This document shows positions 54,833 to 63,365 of a stretch of DNA of 64,000 nt, piece by piece (the first letter of the stretch is position 1; every line of letters begins with the position of its first letter). The notes under the pieces were generated by a model that saw only the letters and a list, made by a program, of their open reading frames with translations, was not told the DNA's origin and did not search any database. Position numbers and translations under genes: made by a program. The stretch is from positions 1 through 64,000 of the forward strand of contig NZ_BAGL01000027.1 of the NCBI RefSeq assembly GCF_000308875.1. Reading direction: 5' to 3'. The DNA comes from Nocardia transvalensis NBRC 15921. GTDB lineage: Bacteria; Actinomycetota; Actinomycetes; Mycobacteriales; Mycobacteriaceae.

Positions 54833-55546
54833 TCAATGCCCGGAAACTCCCGGAATCTGGCCGATGGCGTAGGTGATGCCCATGGCCAGTGCGCCACCGA
54901 TGAGGACGCGTCGGGCGGCGCGGCGGGGGTTGCTGCGGCCGAGGCGGGCGCTGATCGATCCGGTGATCGTCAGTGCGATCAGGACGGCCACGAAGGTGAC
55001 GGGGACGCGCCAGGTGGCGGGCGGCAGCAGGATGGCCAGCAGCGGCAGCAGGGCGCCGCAGGTGAAGGCCACCGCCGAGGAGAACGCGGCCTGCCACGGG
55101 TTGGTCAGATCGTTCGGGTTCAGTCCCAGCTCGACCTCGGCGTGCGCGGCGAACGCGTCGTGCGCCGTGAGTTCCTCGGCGACCTGGCGCGCGGTCTCCG
55201 GCGACAGGCCCTTGCACTCGTAGATCCCGGCGAGTTCGGCCAGCTCCGCGTCGGGATCCTCGGCGAGTTCCCGCTTCTCCCGCGACAGCAGCGCCTTCTC
55301 GCTGTCGCGCTGAGTGCTCACCGAGACGTACTCGCCGACCGCCATCGACAGCGCGCCCGCGACGAGCCCGGCGACGCCCGCGGTGAGAATCGGCGTCCTG
55401 CTGGTCGCCGCCGACGCCACGCCGACCACGAGTCCCGCGGTCGACACGATGCCGTCGTTGGCGCCCAGCACCCCGGCTCGCAGCCAGTTCAGCCGCGAGC
55501 CGAGACTCGGGTCGTGCGGTTCGTGCGGATGGGTCGATGAGTCCAC
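54833..55546 (-). CDS. VIT1/CCC1-family metal transporter
   Basis: A 237-aa Fe/Mn transporter of the vacuolar iron transporter family. The first helix has RAGVLGANDGIVSTAGLVVG; GALSMAVGEYVSVSTQRDSE leads into the cytosolic metal-binding helical hairpin rich in Glu (about 85-145). Three further helices follow. GTG 55546 follows TAGTCT (55559-55554) by 7 nt. It probably exports excess iron or manganese from the cytoplasm. Confidence 0.9.
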   Translation of the reverse strand: MDSSTHPHEPHDPSLGSRLNWLRAGVLGANDGIVSTAGLVVGVASAATSRTPILTAGVAGLVAGALSMAVGEYVSVSTQRDSEKALLSREKRELAEDPDAELAELAGIYECKGLSPETARQVAEELTAHDAFAAHAEVELGLNPNDLTNPWQAAFSSAVAFTCGALLPLLAILLPPATWRVPVTFVAVLIALTITGSISARLGRSNPRRAARRVLIGGALAMGITYAIGQIPGVSGH

Positions 55547-55596
55547 GACCAGCAGACTAAGCCCCCACCGCCGCGGCCCCGGGGATCCGGCGCCGG

Positions 55597-56007
55597 TCAG
55601 TCTCCCTGTGCCGCCAGGGTGTCCGCGGCCCGCGACAGCAGCCCGCGGAAATGCGGGCAGGTCCGGAGATCGGCGGCCGTGCAGTCCAGCGCGTGCCCTA
55701 CCGCCGCCAGCGCCGCCTGCGCCTGGGCGATCTGCTCCCGCAGCCTGGCCTGATGGGCCCGCAGCAGCCGGCGGCGCGACTCGCGGTCCGGTGCGGCGGT
55801 GAACAGTTCCCGGATCTCCTCCAGCGACAGGCCGACGCCCTTCGCGACCAGGATCAGCGTCACGGTCTCGGCGTCGTCCGCGCGATAGCGGCGGCGGCCG
55901 CCCGGATCGCGCACCGGGGTCAGCAGACCCACATCCTCCCAGTGCCGCAGCACATGGGTGGCCAGGCCGAAGCGGGCGGCGAGGTCGCCGATCGACAGAT
56001 CCGCCAT
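55597..56007 (-). CDS. MerR-family transcriptional regulator
   Basis: A 136-aa MerR regulator. The winged helix-turn-helix is LSIGDLAARFGLATHVLRHW and EDVGLLTPVRDPGGRRRY, followed by a coiled-coil dimer helix. The short C-terminus holds two cysteines (LDCTAADLRTCPHF), a possible metal or redox site. ATG 56007 follows TAGGGT (56020-56015) by 7 nt. It lies 10 bp downstream of a methyltransferase gene whose promoter has MerR architecture, its likely target. Confidence 0.9.
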   Translation of the reverse strand: MADLSIGDLAARFGLATHVLRHWEDVGLLTPVRDPGGRRRYRADDAETVTLILVAKGVGLSLEEIRELFTAAPDRESRRRLLRAHQARLREQIAQAQAALAAVGHALDCTAADLRTCPHFRGLLSRAADTLAAQGD

Positions 56008-56017
56008 GGCACGGACC

Positions 56018-56551
56018 CTATGCCCCCACCGTGATCCGCGCGAACAGGCCGAGCGGGCCCCACGCCGTCCGCACCGGATCCGCGCCGAACGCCGCCCGCA
56101 ACGCCGCCTGTGCGCGATCGGTCCGGACGAAGCGGTAGTCGTAGATTACGACCCGGCCGCCGGGCGCGAGCACTCGGGCCAATTCACCTGCGGCACTGTC
56201 GATATCGGGCCACTCGTGCAGGCTGATCGTGGATATCAGATAGTCGAAGCTGTCGTCCGGATAGGGCAGGGCCGCGACATCACCCACCGACAGCTCGACC
56301 GGCGCACCGGCGAGATGCCCGGCGGCCAGCTCGATCATCGGCGGCGCCAGATCGACACCGGCCAGCCGCAGATCGGGCCGCCGGGCGGCGAGGCGTGCCA
56401 GCAGATGACCGGGCCCCGTGCCGATATCGAGCACCCGGGCGCGCGGGCCGGGGTCGGTGTCGGCGGCGATCCGGTCGTAGATCCGGCCGAACAGGCGCCC
56501 GGCCCGCCGGTCGTACCGGCGGCTGTTGTCCGCGTCCAGGAATGTGTTCAC
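56018..56551 (-). CDS. SAM-dependent methyltransferase under a MerR-type promoter
   Basis: A 177-aa class I methyltransferase: motif I RVLDIGTGPGHLLARLA, GVDLAPPMIE, DDSFDYLISTISLHEW and LAPGGRVVIYD. GTG 56551 is proposed because the promoter (-35 TTGACT, 19-bp palindromic spacer, -10 CACGCT) ends 7 nt before it; ATG 56557, only 1 nt after the -10, is the conventional call and would lie upstream of the transcript start. The merR gene follows, so regulator and target may form one operon. Substrate unknown. Confidence 0.82.
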   Translation of the reverse strand: MNTFLDADNSRRYDRRAGRLFGRIYDRIAADTDPGPRARVLDIGTGPGHLLARLAARRPDLRLAGVDLAPPMIELAAGHLAGAPVELSVGDVAALPYPDDSFDYLISTISLHEWPDIDSAAGELARVLAPGGRVVIYDYRFVRTDRAQAALRAAFGADPVRTAWGPLGLFARITVGA

Positions 56552-56558
56552 GCTCATC

Positions 56559-56589
56559 AGCGTGCAAGTTCAGGTCGACCTGAAGTCAA
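56559..56589 (-). promoter_or_regulatory. MerR-type promoter with 19-bp palindromic spacer
   Basis: On the minus strand -35 TTGACT (56589-56584) and -10 CACGCT (56564-56559) are 19 nt apart. The spacer region holds the perfect palindrome TTCAGGTCGACCTGAA (56569-56584). An over-long spacer with a central palindrome is typical of MerR/SoxR-activated promoters. Confidence 0.75.
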
Positions 56590-56624
56590 TGGCGCCCGTA
56601 GTCGATGGCGGTAGCATGCTCGGG

Positions 56625-57263
56625 GTGAACCCCGTTGTCTCCCGCGTGATGTCCACCCTCGCCGGCCAGCTCGGAAATCCGCACGGCGTCCTGGGCAAGG
56701 GCGTGGCCGCCATGCTGAATCGCTCCAACCGGTTCATGATCGAGGCCGCCGCCGAGGCCGCGGGGGCCGCCCCGGGCGACGCGGCCGCCGATATCGGATT
56801 CGGTGGCGGCGTGGGCCTGTCGCTGCTGCTGGATCGGGTCGGCGCGAACGGCACCGTGCACGGCGTGGAGATCTCGCCCGACATGCTGATGCGGGCCAGG
56901 TCCCGCTTCGTCTCCGATATCGGCACCGGGCGGCTGCGGCTGCTCTCGGGCTCCCTGACCGAGCTGCCGCTGAAGGATGCCGGTGTGGACGCGGCGATCA
57001 CCGTGAACACCGTCTACTTCGTACCCGACCTCGACCACGCCTGCGCCGAACTCGCCCGGGTACTGCGCCCGGGCGGCCGTGTGGTGGTGGGGATCGGTGA
57101 ACCGGAGGCGATGGCCCGCATGCCCTTCACCTCCCACGGTTTCCTCCTGCGCCCGGTCACCGAGGTCGTCGCGGCGCTGGAGCAGGCGGGTCTCACCGTC
57201 GAGGATCGCTTCATCGATCGCAAACCCATCCCGGCCCACCTGCTCGTGGCCCGCGCGTCCTGA
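56625..57263 (+). CDS. SAM-dependent methyltransferase (UbiE-like)
   Basis: A 212-aa methyltransferase: motif I AADIGFGGGVGLSLLLDRVG, HGVEISPDMLMRARSRF and LRPGGRVVVGIGEPEAM. The N-terminal PVVSRVMSTLAGQLGNPHG and RSNRFMIEAAAEA segments fit actinobacterial lipid- or quinone-modifying enzymes, but the substrate is unknown. GTG 56625 follows TAGCAT (56612-56617) by 7 nt; upstream ATG 56616 overlaps that hexamer. It is divergent from the MerR-controlled methyltransferase, so the operator at 56569 may also affect it. Confidence 0.82.
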   Translation: MNPVVSRVMSTLAGQLGNPHGVLGKGVAAMLNRSNRFMIEAAAEAAGAAPGDAAADIGFGGGVGLSLLLDRVGANGTVHGVEISPDMLMRARSRFVSDIGTGRLRLLSGSLTELPLKDAGVDAAITVNTVYFVPDLDHACAELARVLRPGGRVVVGIGEPEAMARMPFTSHGFLLRPVTEVVAALEQAGLTVEDRFIDRKPIPAHLLVARAS

Positions 57264-57279
57264 CGGTTCGCGCGTGGAT

Positions 57280-58206
57280 ATGACTGCGAGCGTGGAGCTT
57301 CCGGAGGAATGGGAGCAGCGCGTCCGAGAGGCGCTGGCGGGGTCGGACCTGCCGAGCGGCGAGTTGCGGATGCTCGGGGCGGGGATGGACAGCATCGCGC
57401 TGCTGCTCGAGCGGGACGAGGGCGCGTATGTGCTGCGGCTACCGCAGAATTCGCACGGGGCCGAGGGGATCGCTCGCGAGGCCCGGTTGCTGCCGGAGCT
57501 GGCCGACCGGATGCCGGTGCCGATTCCACGGTTCTCGTTCACAGCGCCGAATCCGTTGGGGCCGGGGGAGTTCTGCGCGTATCCGATGGTGCCGGGCGAC
57601 TCGCTCTCGGAGGAACAGTGGCACGAGTGCGGCCTGCTGAACCTGCCGGAGACGGCCCGGCTCGTCGCGGAGGCGATCGAGGCGGTGCACGCCTTCCCGG
57701 TCGCGCGGGCCCGCGACCTCGGCGTCGAAACCTGGGACCTGCGAGCCGATTTCGATGCTGACCTGAAAACCGTTCGTGCTCAGGTGATTCCGTTGCTGTC
57801 CGGGAACCACGCGGCGCTGCTGCTGGGCGCGTGGCACGGCTATCTCGACGACGACGAGAACTTCGCGTATCCGCCGACGCTCACCCACGCCGATGTGAGC
57901 CTGGACCATCTCCTGGTCTCCGGCACCGCGATCACCGGCCTGATCGACTTCGGGGACGTGGAGATCGGCGACCCCGACTACGACCTGTGCTACCTGTACC
58001 CGGAGGCCGGACGAGATTTCGTCGCTCGCGTACAGCGGTGCCGCGGAAGGGAACTCGGCTCCCGCACGGAAGCGAAGCTGCGCTTCTGGGCCTGCGCGGA
58101 CCCCGCGCTGGATGTGGTGCACGCGCTGGAGAACGGCCTGAGCGAATTCCGGGCGGAACGTCTCCGGGTCCTGACCGACGCCCTCGACCGATTCCAGTCC
58201 GCGTAG
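57280..58206 (+). CDS. Aminoglycoside phosphotransferase-family kinase
   Basis: A 308-aa APH/choline-kinase-fold protein. The catalytic loop is THADVSLDHLLV, with Asp as the base and a His where Asn is usual. The metal-binding segment is GLIDFGDVEIGDPDYDL, and a small N-lobe has ALLLERDEGAYVLRLPQ. Such enzymes phosphorylate antibiotics or small hydroxyl compounds. ATG 57280 is used; GTG 57274 is two codons earlier. It follows the methyltransferase by 16 bp and may share its transcript. Confidence 0.82.
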   Translation: MTASVELPEEWEQRVREALAGSDLPSGELRMLGAGMDSIALLLERDEGAYVLRLPQNSHGAEGIAREARLLPELADRMPVPIPRFSFTAPNPLGPGEFCAYPMVPGDSLSEEQWHECGLLNLPETARLVAEAIEAVHAFPVARARDLGVETWDLRADFDADLKTVRAQVIPLLSGNHAALLLGAWHGYLDDDENFAYPPTLTHADVSLDHLLVSGTAITGLIDFGDVEIGDPDYDLCYLYPEAGRDFVARVQRCRGRELGSRTEAKLRFWACADPALDVVHALENGLSEFRAERLRVLTDALDRFQSA

Positions 58207-58210
58207 CCGA

Positions 58211-58612
58211 TCAGGCCGCCTTCTCCAGTTCCCGCACCACGTCCACGCTGAGGAATTCGGGCGCTCTGATCACGAAGCGCAGCATGAACCGGATGAACGG
58301 CGGCATATCGCTCGCTGTCTCGTCCCGGTACACCCGCGGATTGCCGACCGCGTAACGGCGCCTTCGGCTTTCGATCTCGCATCCGCCGGCGGCGAGGACG
58401 TTGCGCACCCAATCCGACCGAGACCCGTAGGTCAGCGCGACCACATAGCCGCCCCGCCGCCGGAATGCCCACAGCGGCGTCCGGAATGTCTTGCCGGACT
58501 TGCGTCCCCGGTGGACGACGACCGCCCAGCCGGGCGCCCAGGGGGCGATGAACGCGGTGAGCCTGTTCAGCCCGACCTTGTTGGCGCGGGCGAGCCATCG
58601 TGGAGCCGGCAT
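58211..58612 (-). CDS. Deazaflavin-dependent nitroreductase-family protein
   Basis: A 133-aa split-barrel protein of the Ddn/F420 type: VVVHRGRKSGKTFRTPLWAF, VVALTYGSRSDWVRNVLAAG and ESRRRRYAVGNPRV. The conserved basic and Lys-Thr residues would hold the F420 tail. It is divergent from a TetR gene across 85 bp containing two GAATTC sites and a CAAG/CTTG inverted pair, so TetR control is plausible. Substrate unknown. Confidence 0.85.
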   Translation of the reverse strand: MPAPRWLARANKVGLNRLTAFIAPWAPGWAVVVHRGRKSGKTFRTPLWAFRRRGGYVVALTYGSRSDWVRNVLAAGGCEIESRRRRYAVGNPRVYRDETASDMPPFIRFMLRFVIRAPEFLSVDVVRELEKAA

Positions 58613-58697
58613 CTAAAACTCCTCAAGTGTTGAATTCTTGTGCCCAGGCTAGCTCCGTGCCGCGACGGAAGTCAACGTCTGTAGAATTCCCGGAACC

Positions 58698-59282
58698 ATG
58701 CCACCGATAGGACGAAGACCAGGGAAGACCGATACGCGCCAGGCGCTGCTCGACAGCGCGCGGCGCAAATTCGCCGAGGCCGGCTACGACAAGACCTCGG
58801 TGCGCGACATCGCCGCCGACGCCGGTGTCGATGCCGCCCTCATCAGGCATTATTTCGGCGGCAAGGCCGAATTGTTCCGCGCCACCATGGGATGGCCGTT
58901 CGACCCCGCGGATATCGCGGCCCGCGTCGTGAACGGCGGCCGCGACGGCCTCGGCGGTCGCCTGACCCGCGTCTTCTTCGAGGCGTGGGATACCCCGGAG
59001 TCCCAGGCCCCGCTGCTGGCGATCCTGCGCGGCGCCGCGACGCACGAGGATTCCGCGACCCTGGTCCGCCAGTTCATCCAGAAGCAGCTGTACCCCCAGA
59101 TGGCCGCGGCCCTCTCGGGCCCGGACGCCGAACTACGCGTCGACCTCGCAATGGGCCAACTCCTGGGCATCGCCTACCTGCGCTACATCATTCGCGTGGA
59201 GCCCGTGGCGTCAGAATCGGTGGACGAACTCGTGGCCCGCCTCGCCCCGGTAGTCGACAGGCACCTGACCCCGAATACATGA
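58698..59282 (+). CDS. TetR-family transcriptional regulator
   Basis: A 194-aa TetR protein: DTRQALLDSARRKFAEAGYD, TSVRDIAADAGVDAALIRHY (recognition helix) and FGGKAELF. The C-terminal domain is of the TetR_C_17/PsrA-like group (SQAPLLAILRGAATHED). A TAGAAT -10 (58682-58687) is 10 nt before the ATG, giving a very short leader. The likely target is the divergent F420-type gene. Confidence 0.9.
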   Translation: MPPIGRRPGKTDTRQALLDSARRKFAEAGYDKTSVRDIAADAGVDAALIRHYFGGKAELFRATMGWPFDPADIAARVVNGGRDGLGGRLTRVFFEAWDTPESQAPLLAILRGAATHEDSATLVRQFIQKQLYPQMAAALSGPDAELRVDLAMGQLLGIAYLRYIIRVEPVASESVDELVARLAPVVDRHLTPNT

Positions 59283-59326
59283 CCGCCATCCAGACGGCGG
59301 TGACGGACCTCGACCGATGATCCGGA

Positions 59327-59839
59327 TCAGGTCAGGTCGTATCGCATGAACACGTCGGCCCGGTCGTAGGGCATCGGGCCGATCCGGTCGCTGGGGACGT
59401 GCACGAAGCCGACCGATTCGTAGAGGTGGACCGCGTCGGTGAGTTTGGTGCTCGATCCCAGGAACAGCGTGGTGGCGCCGAGTTTCCGGGCGTGGTCGAC
59501 GGCCGCGTTCAGGATCAGGCGGCCGAGTCCCCGTCCGCGCAGGTCACGCGCCACGGCCATCTTCGACAGCTCGTAGACGCCCTCGCCCTCCCGCACCAGC
59601 GCCACGCATCCGACGACGGTCTCGCCCTCGCGGGCGATCAGCACCGTGCCGCCCTTGGCGACGATCGCGCCCTCCGGATCGTCGAGGGTGACGGAATCGG
59701 CGGGTTCCAGCGAGAACAGCTCCAGGATCCAGTCCTCGTTGAGCTCCTTGAATGCCCGGGCGTCGGCCGGGCCGGACATCGGCTCGATGACGACGGCGGC
59801 GTTCCGGTCGGTGGCGAGAGATTCGGTCTGCTGTGTCAC
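59327..59839 (-). CDS. GNAT-family N-acetyltransferase
   Basis: A 170-aa acetyltransferase with the acetyl-CoA loop RDLRGRGLGRLILNAAVDHA and strand GATTLFLGSSTKLTDAVHLY, ending YESVGF. It resembles MarR-associated and YesJ-like GNATs with the EDWILELFSLEP start. GTG 59839 has CATGCT 6 nt upstream. It is divergent from a LysR gene. Substrate unknown. Confidence 0.87.
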   Translation of the reverse strand: MTQQTESLATDRNAAVVIEPMSGPADARAFKELNEDWILELFSLEPADSVTLDDPEGAIVAKGGTVLIAREGETVVGCVALVREGEGVYELSKMAVARDLRGRGLGRLILNAAVDHARKLGATTLFLGSSTKLTDAVHLYESVGFVHVPSDRIGPMPYDRADVFMRYDLT

Positions 59840-59908
59840 GCCGCCAGCATGCCCGCCCTCGAATCATCGCGTCCAATACTTGATAGGTCCGATTGATACG
59901 CTGAACTT

Positions 59909-60814
59909 ATGAACGAGGCCGTCGAGCTGCGGCATCTGCGCTACTTCCAGGCGGTCGCCGAGGAATTGCACTTCGGCCGGGCCGCCGCCCGCCTGCACAT
60001 CGCCCAGCCCGCGCTGACCCAGCAGATCCAGCGGCTCGAGACGCTGCTGGGGACGAGGCTGTTCGACCGCACGTCGCGCAGCGTCGCGCTCACCCCCGCC
60101 GGGGAGGTGCTGCGGGAACGCGCGGGGGCGATCATCGGGCACGCGGCCCGCGATCTCGACGAGGTCGCGCGCATCGGCGGCGGCAGTCAGGGCCGGCTCT
60201 ATCTCGGCTTCGTCCCGTCGGTGCTGCCCTTGCAGCCGCTGCGCAGCGTCCGCCAGTTCCGTGACCGCTATCCGCTGGTCCAGATCGATCTCATCGAGGG
60301 CTACACCACGCACATGATGGCGCAGCTCGGCCACGGCGCCCTCGATATGGCGATCGTGCGCGACCCCGACGACCAGCCCGGAACCGTCGTCTACCCGCTG
60401 GCCACCGAACCCTTCACGGCGGTGCTGCCCGTCGACCATCCGCTCGCGGACCGCGCCGCGCTCACCGGCGCCGAACTCGCGGGCGATCCGCTGGTCTTCT
60501 TCCCCCGGGCTGCCGGTCCGCACGCCCACGCGAAGAATCTGCGGCCGCTGCTCGAGTCCGGGCACAGCCCGCGCATCGTGCAGGAGGGCAACAACTGGAC
60601 CACCATCCTCTACCTGGTGGGCGAGGGGCTGGGCGTCACCATCGCCCCGCGCAGCGCGACCTTCACCGCCCCGAGCGCCGTCCGCATCGTGCCGCTCGCC
60701 GAGACCGAGGCCACCACGACGGTGTACGTGGCGCATCGCGCGGGCGACGACCGCGCCCTGGTCCGCAATTTCCTGGAGCTGCTGCCGTCGAGCGATCCCG
60801 AGGCCGGAAAATGA
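59909..60814 (+). CDS. LysR-family transcriptional regulator
   Basis: A 301-aa LysR protein: VELRHLRYFQAVAEELHFGR, AAARLHIAQPALTQQIQRLE and TSRSVALTPAGEVLR, then the inducer-binding domain with YLGFVPSVLPLQPL. It falls in the group around CynR/BenM/CatR that often controls aromatic metabolism. The ATG follows TACGCT (59897-59902) by 6 nt. The divergent GNAT gene is the nearest possible target. Confidence 0.9.
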   Translation: MNEAVELRHLRYFQAVAEELHFGRAAARLHIAQPALTQQIQRLETLLGTRLFDRTSRSVALTPAGEVLRERAGAIIGHAARDLDEVARIGGGSQGRLYLGFVPSVLPLQPLRSVRQFRDRYPLVQIDLIEGYTTHMMAQLGHGALDMAIVRDPDDQPGTVVYPLATEPFTAVLPVDHPLADRAALTGAELAGDPLVFFPRAAGPHAHAKNLRPLLESGHSPRIVQEGNNWTTILYLVGEGLGVTIAPRSATFTAPSAVRIVPLAETEATTTVYVAHRAGDDRALVRNFLELLPSSDPEAGK

Positions 60815-60840
60815 CGTGCGCGGCTCCGTATCCTGGAGAC

Positions 60841-60915
60841 ATGAATCAGTGCAGGCGATTTCTCCACCCCCGGCCGCCGAGCCGCGGGTGTGCCTGCACG
60901 CGTTCGACCGTGTAG
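60841..60915 (+). CDS. Candidate 24-aa cysteine-containing leader peptide
   Basis: An ORF of 24 codons, MNQCRRFLHPRP then PSRGCACTRSTV, basic, with three cysteines (4, 17, 19). Its ATG lies exactly 6 nt after a -10-like TATCCT (60829-60834), so the transcript should begin on the start codon. The stop is 57 nt before the PheS-like ligase gene, and an imperfect hairpin lies between. It may be a regulatory leader sensing Cys or Arg charging, or a small product or substrate of the ligase. Translation is not proven. Confidence 0.5.
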   Translation: MNQCRRFLHPRPPSRGCACTRSTV

Positions 60916-60920
60916 CTCCG

Positions 60921-60959
60921 TGGCCGCCGGCCGGGGGATCTCCCGAATCCGGCCCGCCA
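60921..60959 (+). promoter_or_regulatory. Hairpin between leader ORF and ligase
   Basis: TGGC...GGCCGG..GAT pairs with ATCC-GGCC-CGCCA around CTCCCGA, with bulges. It ends just before the AAGGAG ribosome-binding site of the ligase gene, where it could act as an attenuator or limit ribosome access. Confidence 0.4.
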
Positions 60960-60972
60960 CAAGGAGTTTCCC

Positions 60973-62091
60973 GTGTACCTCACCCCCGCTCAACTCGCCC
61001 GCGCGCTGAACGTTCGTGACCTGACCGATCCGGCGCAGGGCCCGCACGCCGCGCAACTACTGCTCGACGCCGTGGTCGGAGCGCTCGCCGCCGCATGGCC
61101 GTCGGCGACCGTGCGGATCGTCCGCACCCCGCCCGTCGTCGCCGTCACCGACAACTACGACCTGCTCGGTTACGACCCCGCCGATGTCACCCGCGACGCG
61201 CGCTACACCCGCTACCTCAGCCCCACCACCATGCTCCGCAGCCACACCTCCGCGGATATCCCGGCGACGCTTCGCGGTTATTCCGGTGCACGGGAACAGC
61301 TTTCGATCGACGACCTGATAGTCCTGCCCGGCCTCGCCTACCGCCGGGACGTGGTCGACCGCATCCATGTCGGCGAACCCCAGCAGGTCGACCTCTGGCG
61401 ACTGCGTTCCGGCGCGGACACCGTCGGCCGGGACCTGCGGGACATGGTGGCGCACGTGGTCGAGGCGATCCTGCCGGGCGCCTCGTGGCGAATGGTCCCG
61501 GCACGCCACCCCTACACCCGCGACGGCGCTCAGGTCGACGTCCGGCACTCCGGCGACTGGCTCGAACTCGCCGAATGCGGCCTGATCGCCGACCACGTCC
61601 TGCGCGGCGCGGGCCTCGATCCGCACCGCTGGTCGGGCCTGGCGCTCGGGCTGGGCATGGACCGAGCGGTCATGCTGCGCAAGGGCATTCCCGACATCCG
61701 CTACCTGCGATCCGGCGATCCGCGCATCGCCGCCCAGATGGACGACCTCACCCCGTGGCGGCCGGTGTCGGCACTGCCGTCGATCCGCCGGGACCTGTCG
61801 GTGGTGATCGCCGACGACACCGACGACGAAACCCTCGGCGACACGGTCCGCGCCGCCTTGGGCGAGCGAACCGCCGATATCGAGTCGGTCCGCGTGACCG
61901 CCCGCACCCGCTACGCCGACCTCCCGGACCGTGCGCGCGAGCGCCTGGCCATGACGCCCGGACAGACCAATGCCCTTGTGCGCCTGGTGGTTCGGCCACT
62001 GACCCGCACCCTGACCGCCGCCGAGGCCAACGCCCTGCGCAACGACGTCTACCGTGCCATCCACATCGGGCCGGTCGCCGAGTTGGCGTGA
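60973..62091 (+). CDS. srmL: PheS-like ligase with FDX-ACB domain, function unknown
   Basis: A 372-aa class II synthetase-like protein. The catalytic core (about 40-265) ends with motif 3, GLALGLGMDRAVMLRKGIPD IRYL, very like the alpha subunit of phenylalanyl-tRNA synthetase. The C-terminal about 95 residues (SIRRDLSVVIADDTDDETLG) match the ferredoxin-fold anticodon-binding domain normally at the end of PheT. The layout recalls monomeric mitochondrial PheRS. From memory, such actinobacterial proteins are called PheS-related mystery ligase SrmL. Motif 2 is atypical, so tRNA-Phe charging is doubtful. AAGGAG precedes GTG 60973. Confidence 0.72.
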   Translation: MYLTPAQLARALNVRDLTDPAQGPHAAQLLLDAVVGALAAAWPSATVRIVRTPPVVAVTDNYDLLGYDPADVTRDARYTRYLSPTTMLRSHTSADIPATLRGYSGAREQLSIDDLIVLPGLAYRRDVVDRIHVGEPQQVDLWRLRSGADTVGRDLRDMVAHVVEAILPGASWRMVPARHPYTRDGAQVDVRHSGDWLELAECGLIADHVLRGAGLDPHRWSGLALGLGMDRAVMLRKGIPDIRYLRSGDPRIAAQMDDLTPWRPVSALPSIRRDLSVVIADDTDDETLGDTVRAALGERTADIESVRVTARTRYADLPDRARERLAMTPGQTNALVRLVVRPLTRTLTAAEANALRNDVYRAIHIGPVAELA

Positions 62092-62154
62092 GCGCCACGG
62101 GTGTCGTGCGGAAGATGCCTGCGATGGCGCACCGCGCGCGGCACACTTGTGGCT

Positions 62155-63117
62155 ATGCTCCGCCTGCGCATCCTGACGCCAGCCGATTCCACCGACGCGG
62201 TCCTCGGCGTGCTCGACAGCGACGACAGTGTCAGCGGCCTGGTGGTGATGCGCGGTGCGGCCGTGCGCCCACCCGGTGACGTCGTCGTCGCCAATGTCGC
62301 CCGGGAGGCGGCCAACGATGTCATCGCCCGGCTGCGCGCGCTGGGCGTCCACCAGACCGGCAGTCTCGAGATCGAGGCCATACCGACCTGGCTGTCGCGG
62401 GGCGGGTTCGAGGCCGAGGTCCGCTGTCCGGGCGCCGCGTCCGATGCGGTGGTGTGGGCCGATGTCGCCCAGCGCTCCTACGAGGCGACGGAACTCAACT
62501 GGACGTATCTGAGTTTCATGACCCTGGCGACGGTGATCGCGAGCATCGCCATCGTCGTCGACTCGCAGATCCTGGTCATCGGCGCGATGGTGCTCGGCCC
62601 GGAGTTCGGCGCGATCGCGGCGCTCGGGGTGGCGCTGGTGCGACGCCGGTTCGTGCTCGGAATGCTGGCGATCCGGACGCTCGTGTTCGGGTTCGCCGCC
62701 GCCATCGTCGTGACGTTCGTCCTCGCCCTGATCGGCCGCGGACTCGGCTGGATCACGCTCGACGACGTGGCCGGTCCGCGACCCGGGACGGCCTTCATCT
62801 ACACGCCGGACAAGTGGTCGTTCATCGTCGCGGTGGTGGCGGGTGCGGCGGGCGTGCTGTCACTGACCTCCGCCAAGGCCACCGGGCTGGCCGGGGTGTT
62901 CATCTCGGTGACCACCGTGCCCGCCGCCGGCAATATCGCGCTCGGCGCGGCCTTCGGCCTCGGGTCCGCGATCGGGGAGAGCGCGCTGCAACTACTGGTG
63001 AACGTGGCCGGGATGGCGGTCGCGGGCTGGGCGACCCTGGCGGTGCAGAACGCCGTGTGGTCGCGGATCTCGGTGCGCCGGGCCAGGATGATGCTGCATC
63101 CGCGCCGCATGCTCTGA
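62155..63117 (+). CDS. DUF389 membrane protein
   Basis: A 320-aa protein. The N-terminal cytosolic ferredoxin-like part (1-110) is followed by about six membrane helices with the DUF389 hallmarks [40 protein letters not shown] and [18 protein letters not shown]. The function is unknown. ATG 62155 follows CACACT by 7 nt. It is 63 bp after the PheS-like gene and may be independent of it. Confidence 0.85.
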   Translation: MLRLRILTPADSTDAVLGVLDSDDSVSGLVVMRGAAVRPPGDVVVANVAREAANDVIARLRALGVHQTGSLEIEAIPTWLSRGGFEAEVRCPGAASDAVVWADVAQRSYEATELNWTYLSFMTLATVIASIAIVVDSQILVIGAMVLGPEFGAIAALGVALVRRRFVLGMLAIRTLVFGFAAAIVVTFVLALIGRGLGWITLDDVAGPRPGTAFIYTPDKWSFIVAVVAGAAGVLSLTSAKATGLAGVFISVTTVPAAGNIALGAAFGLGSAIGESALQLLVNVAGMAVAGWATLAVQNAVWSRISVRRARMMLHPRRML

Positions 63118-63303
63118 GGAGCGAAGGCGGATGCGCTATCGGTTAACTGAGTGTGTGTCGCATGGCACATTGATGACGATTTTGCGCTAATAACACGTTC
63201 CAGAATTGATAGTCACATCGGAAAACAGCACCGCTAGCTGCTGGTGAAGTGTGGAAGTGGGTGGGCCTTTTCGAGGCGATGCTCACAGGGTGATCGACTT
63301 TAC
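63118..63303. other. Non-coding, AT-richer upstream region
   Basis: No gene is supported. The region is clearly less GC-rich than its surroundings (for example around 63170-63230), fitting the promoter region of the mce locus that begins at the right edge. Confidence 0.5.
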
Positions 63304-63317
63304 TGTAACTGGTTGTA
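63304..63317. promoter_or_regulatory. KstR-like operator upstream of yrbE
   Basis: TGTAACTGGTTGTA matches the TnnAACnnGTTnnA consensus of the TetR-family cholesterol regulator KstR, which controls mce4 in mycobacteria. It lies 100 bp before the permease start. Confidence 0.5.
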
Positions 63318-63365
63318 ACGATTAGCTTCGTGTTGGCAGTGTTGCCGATCACGAAGAGAGCGACT

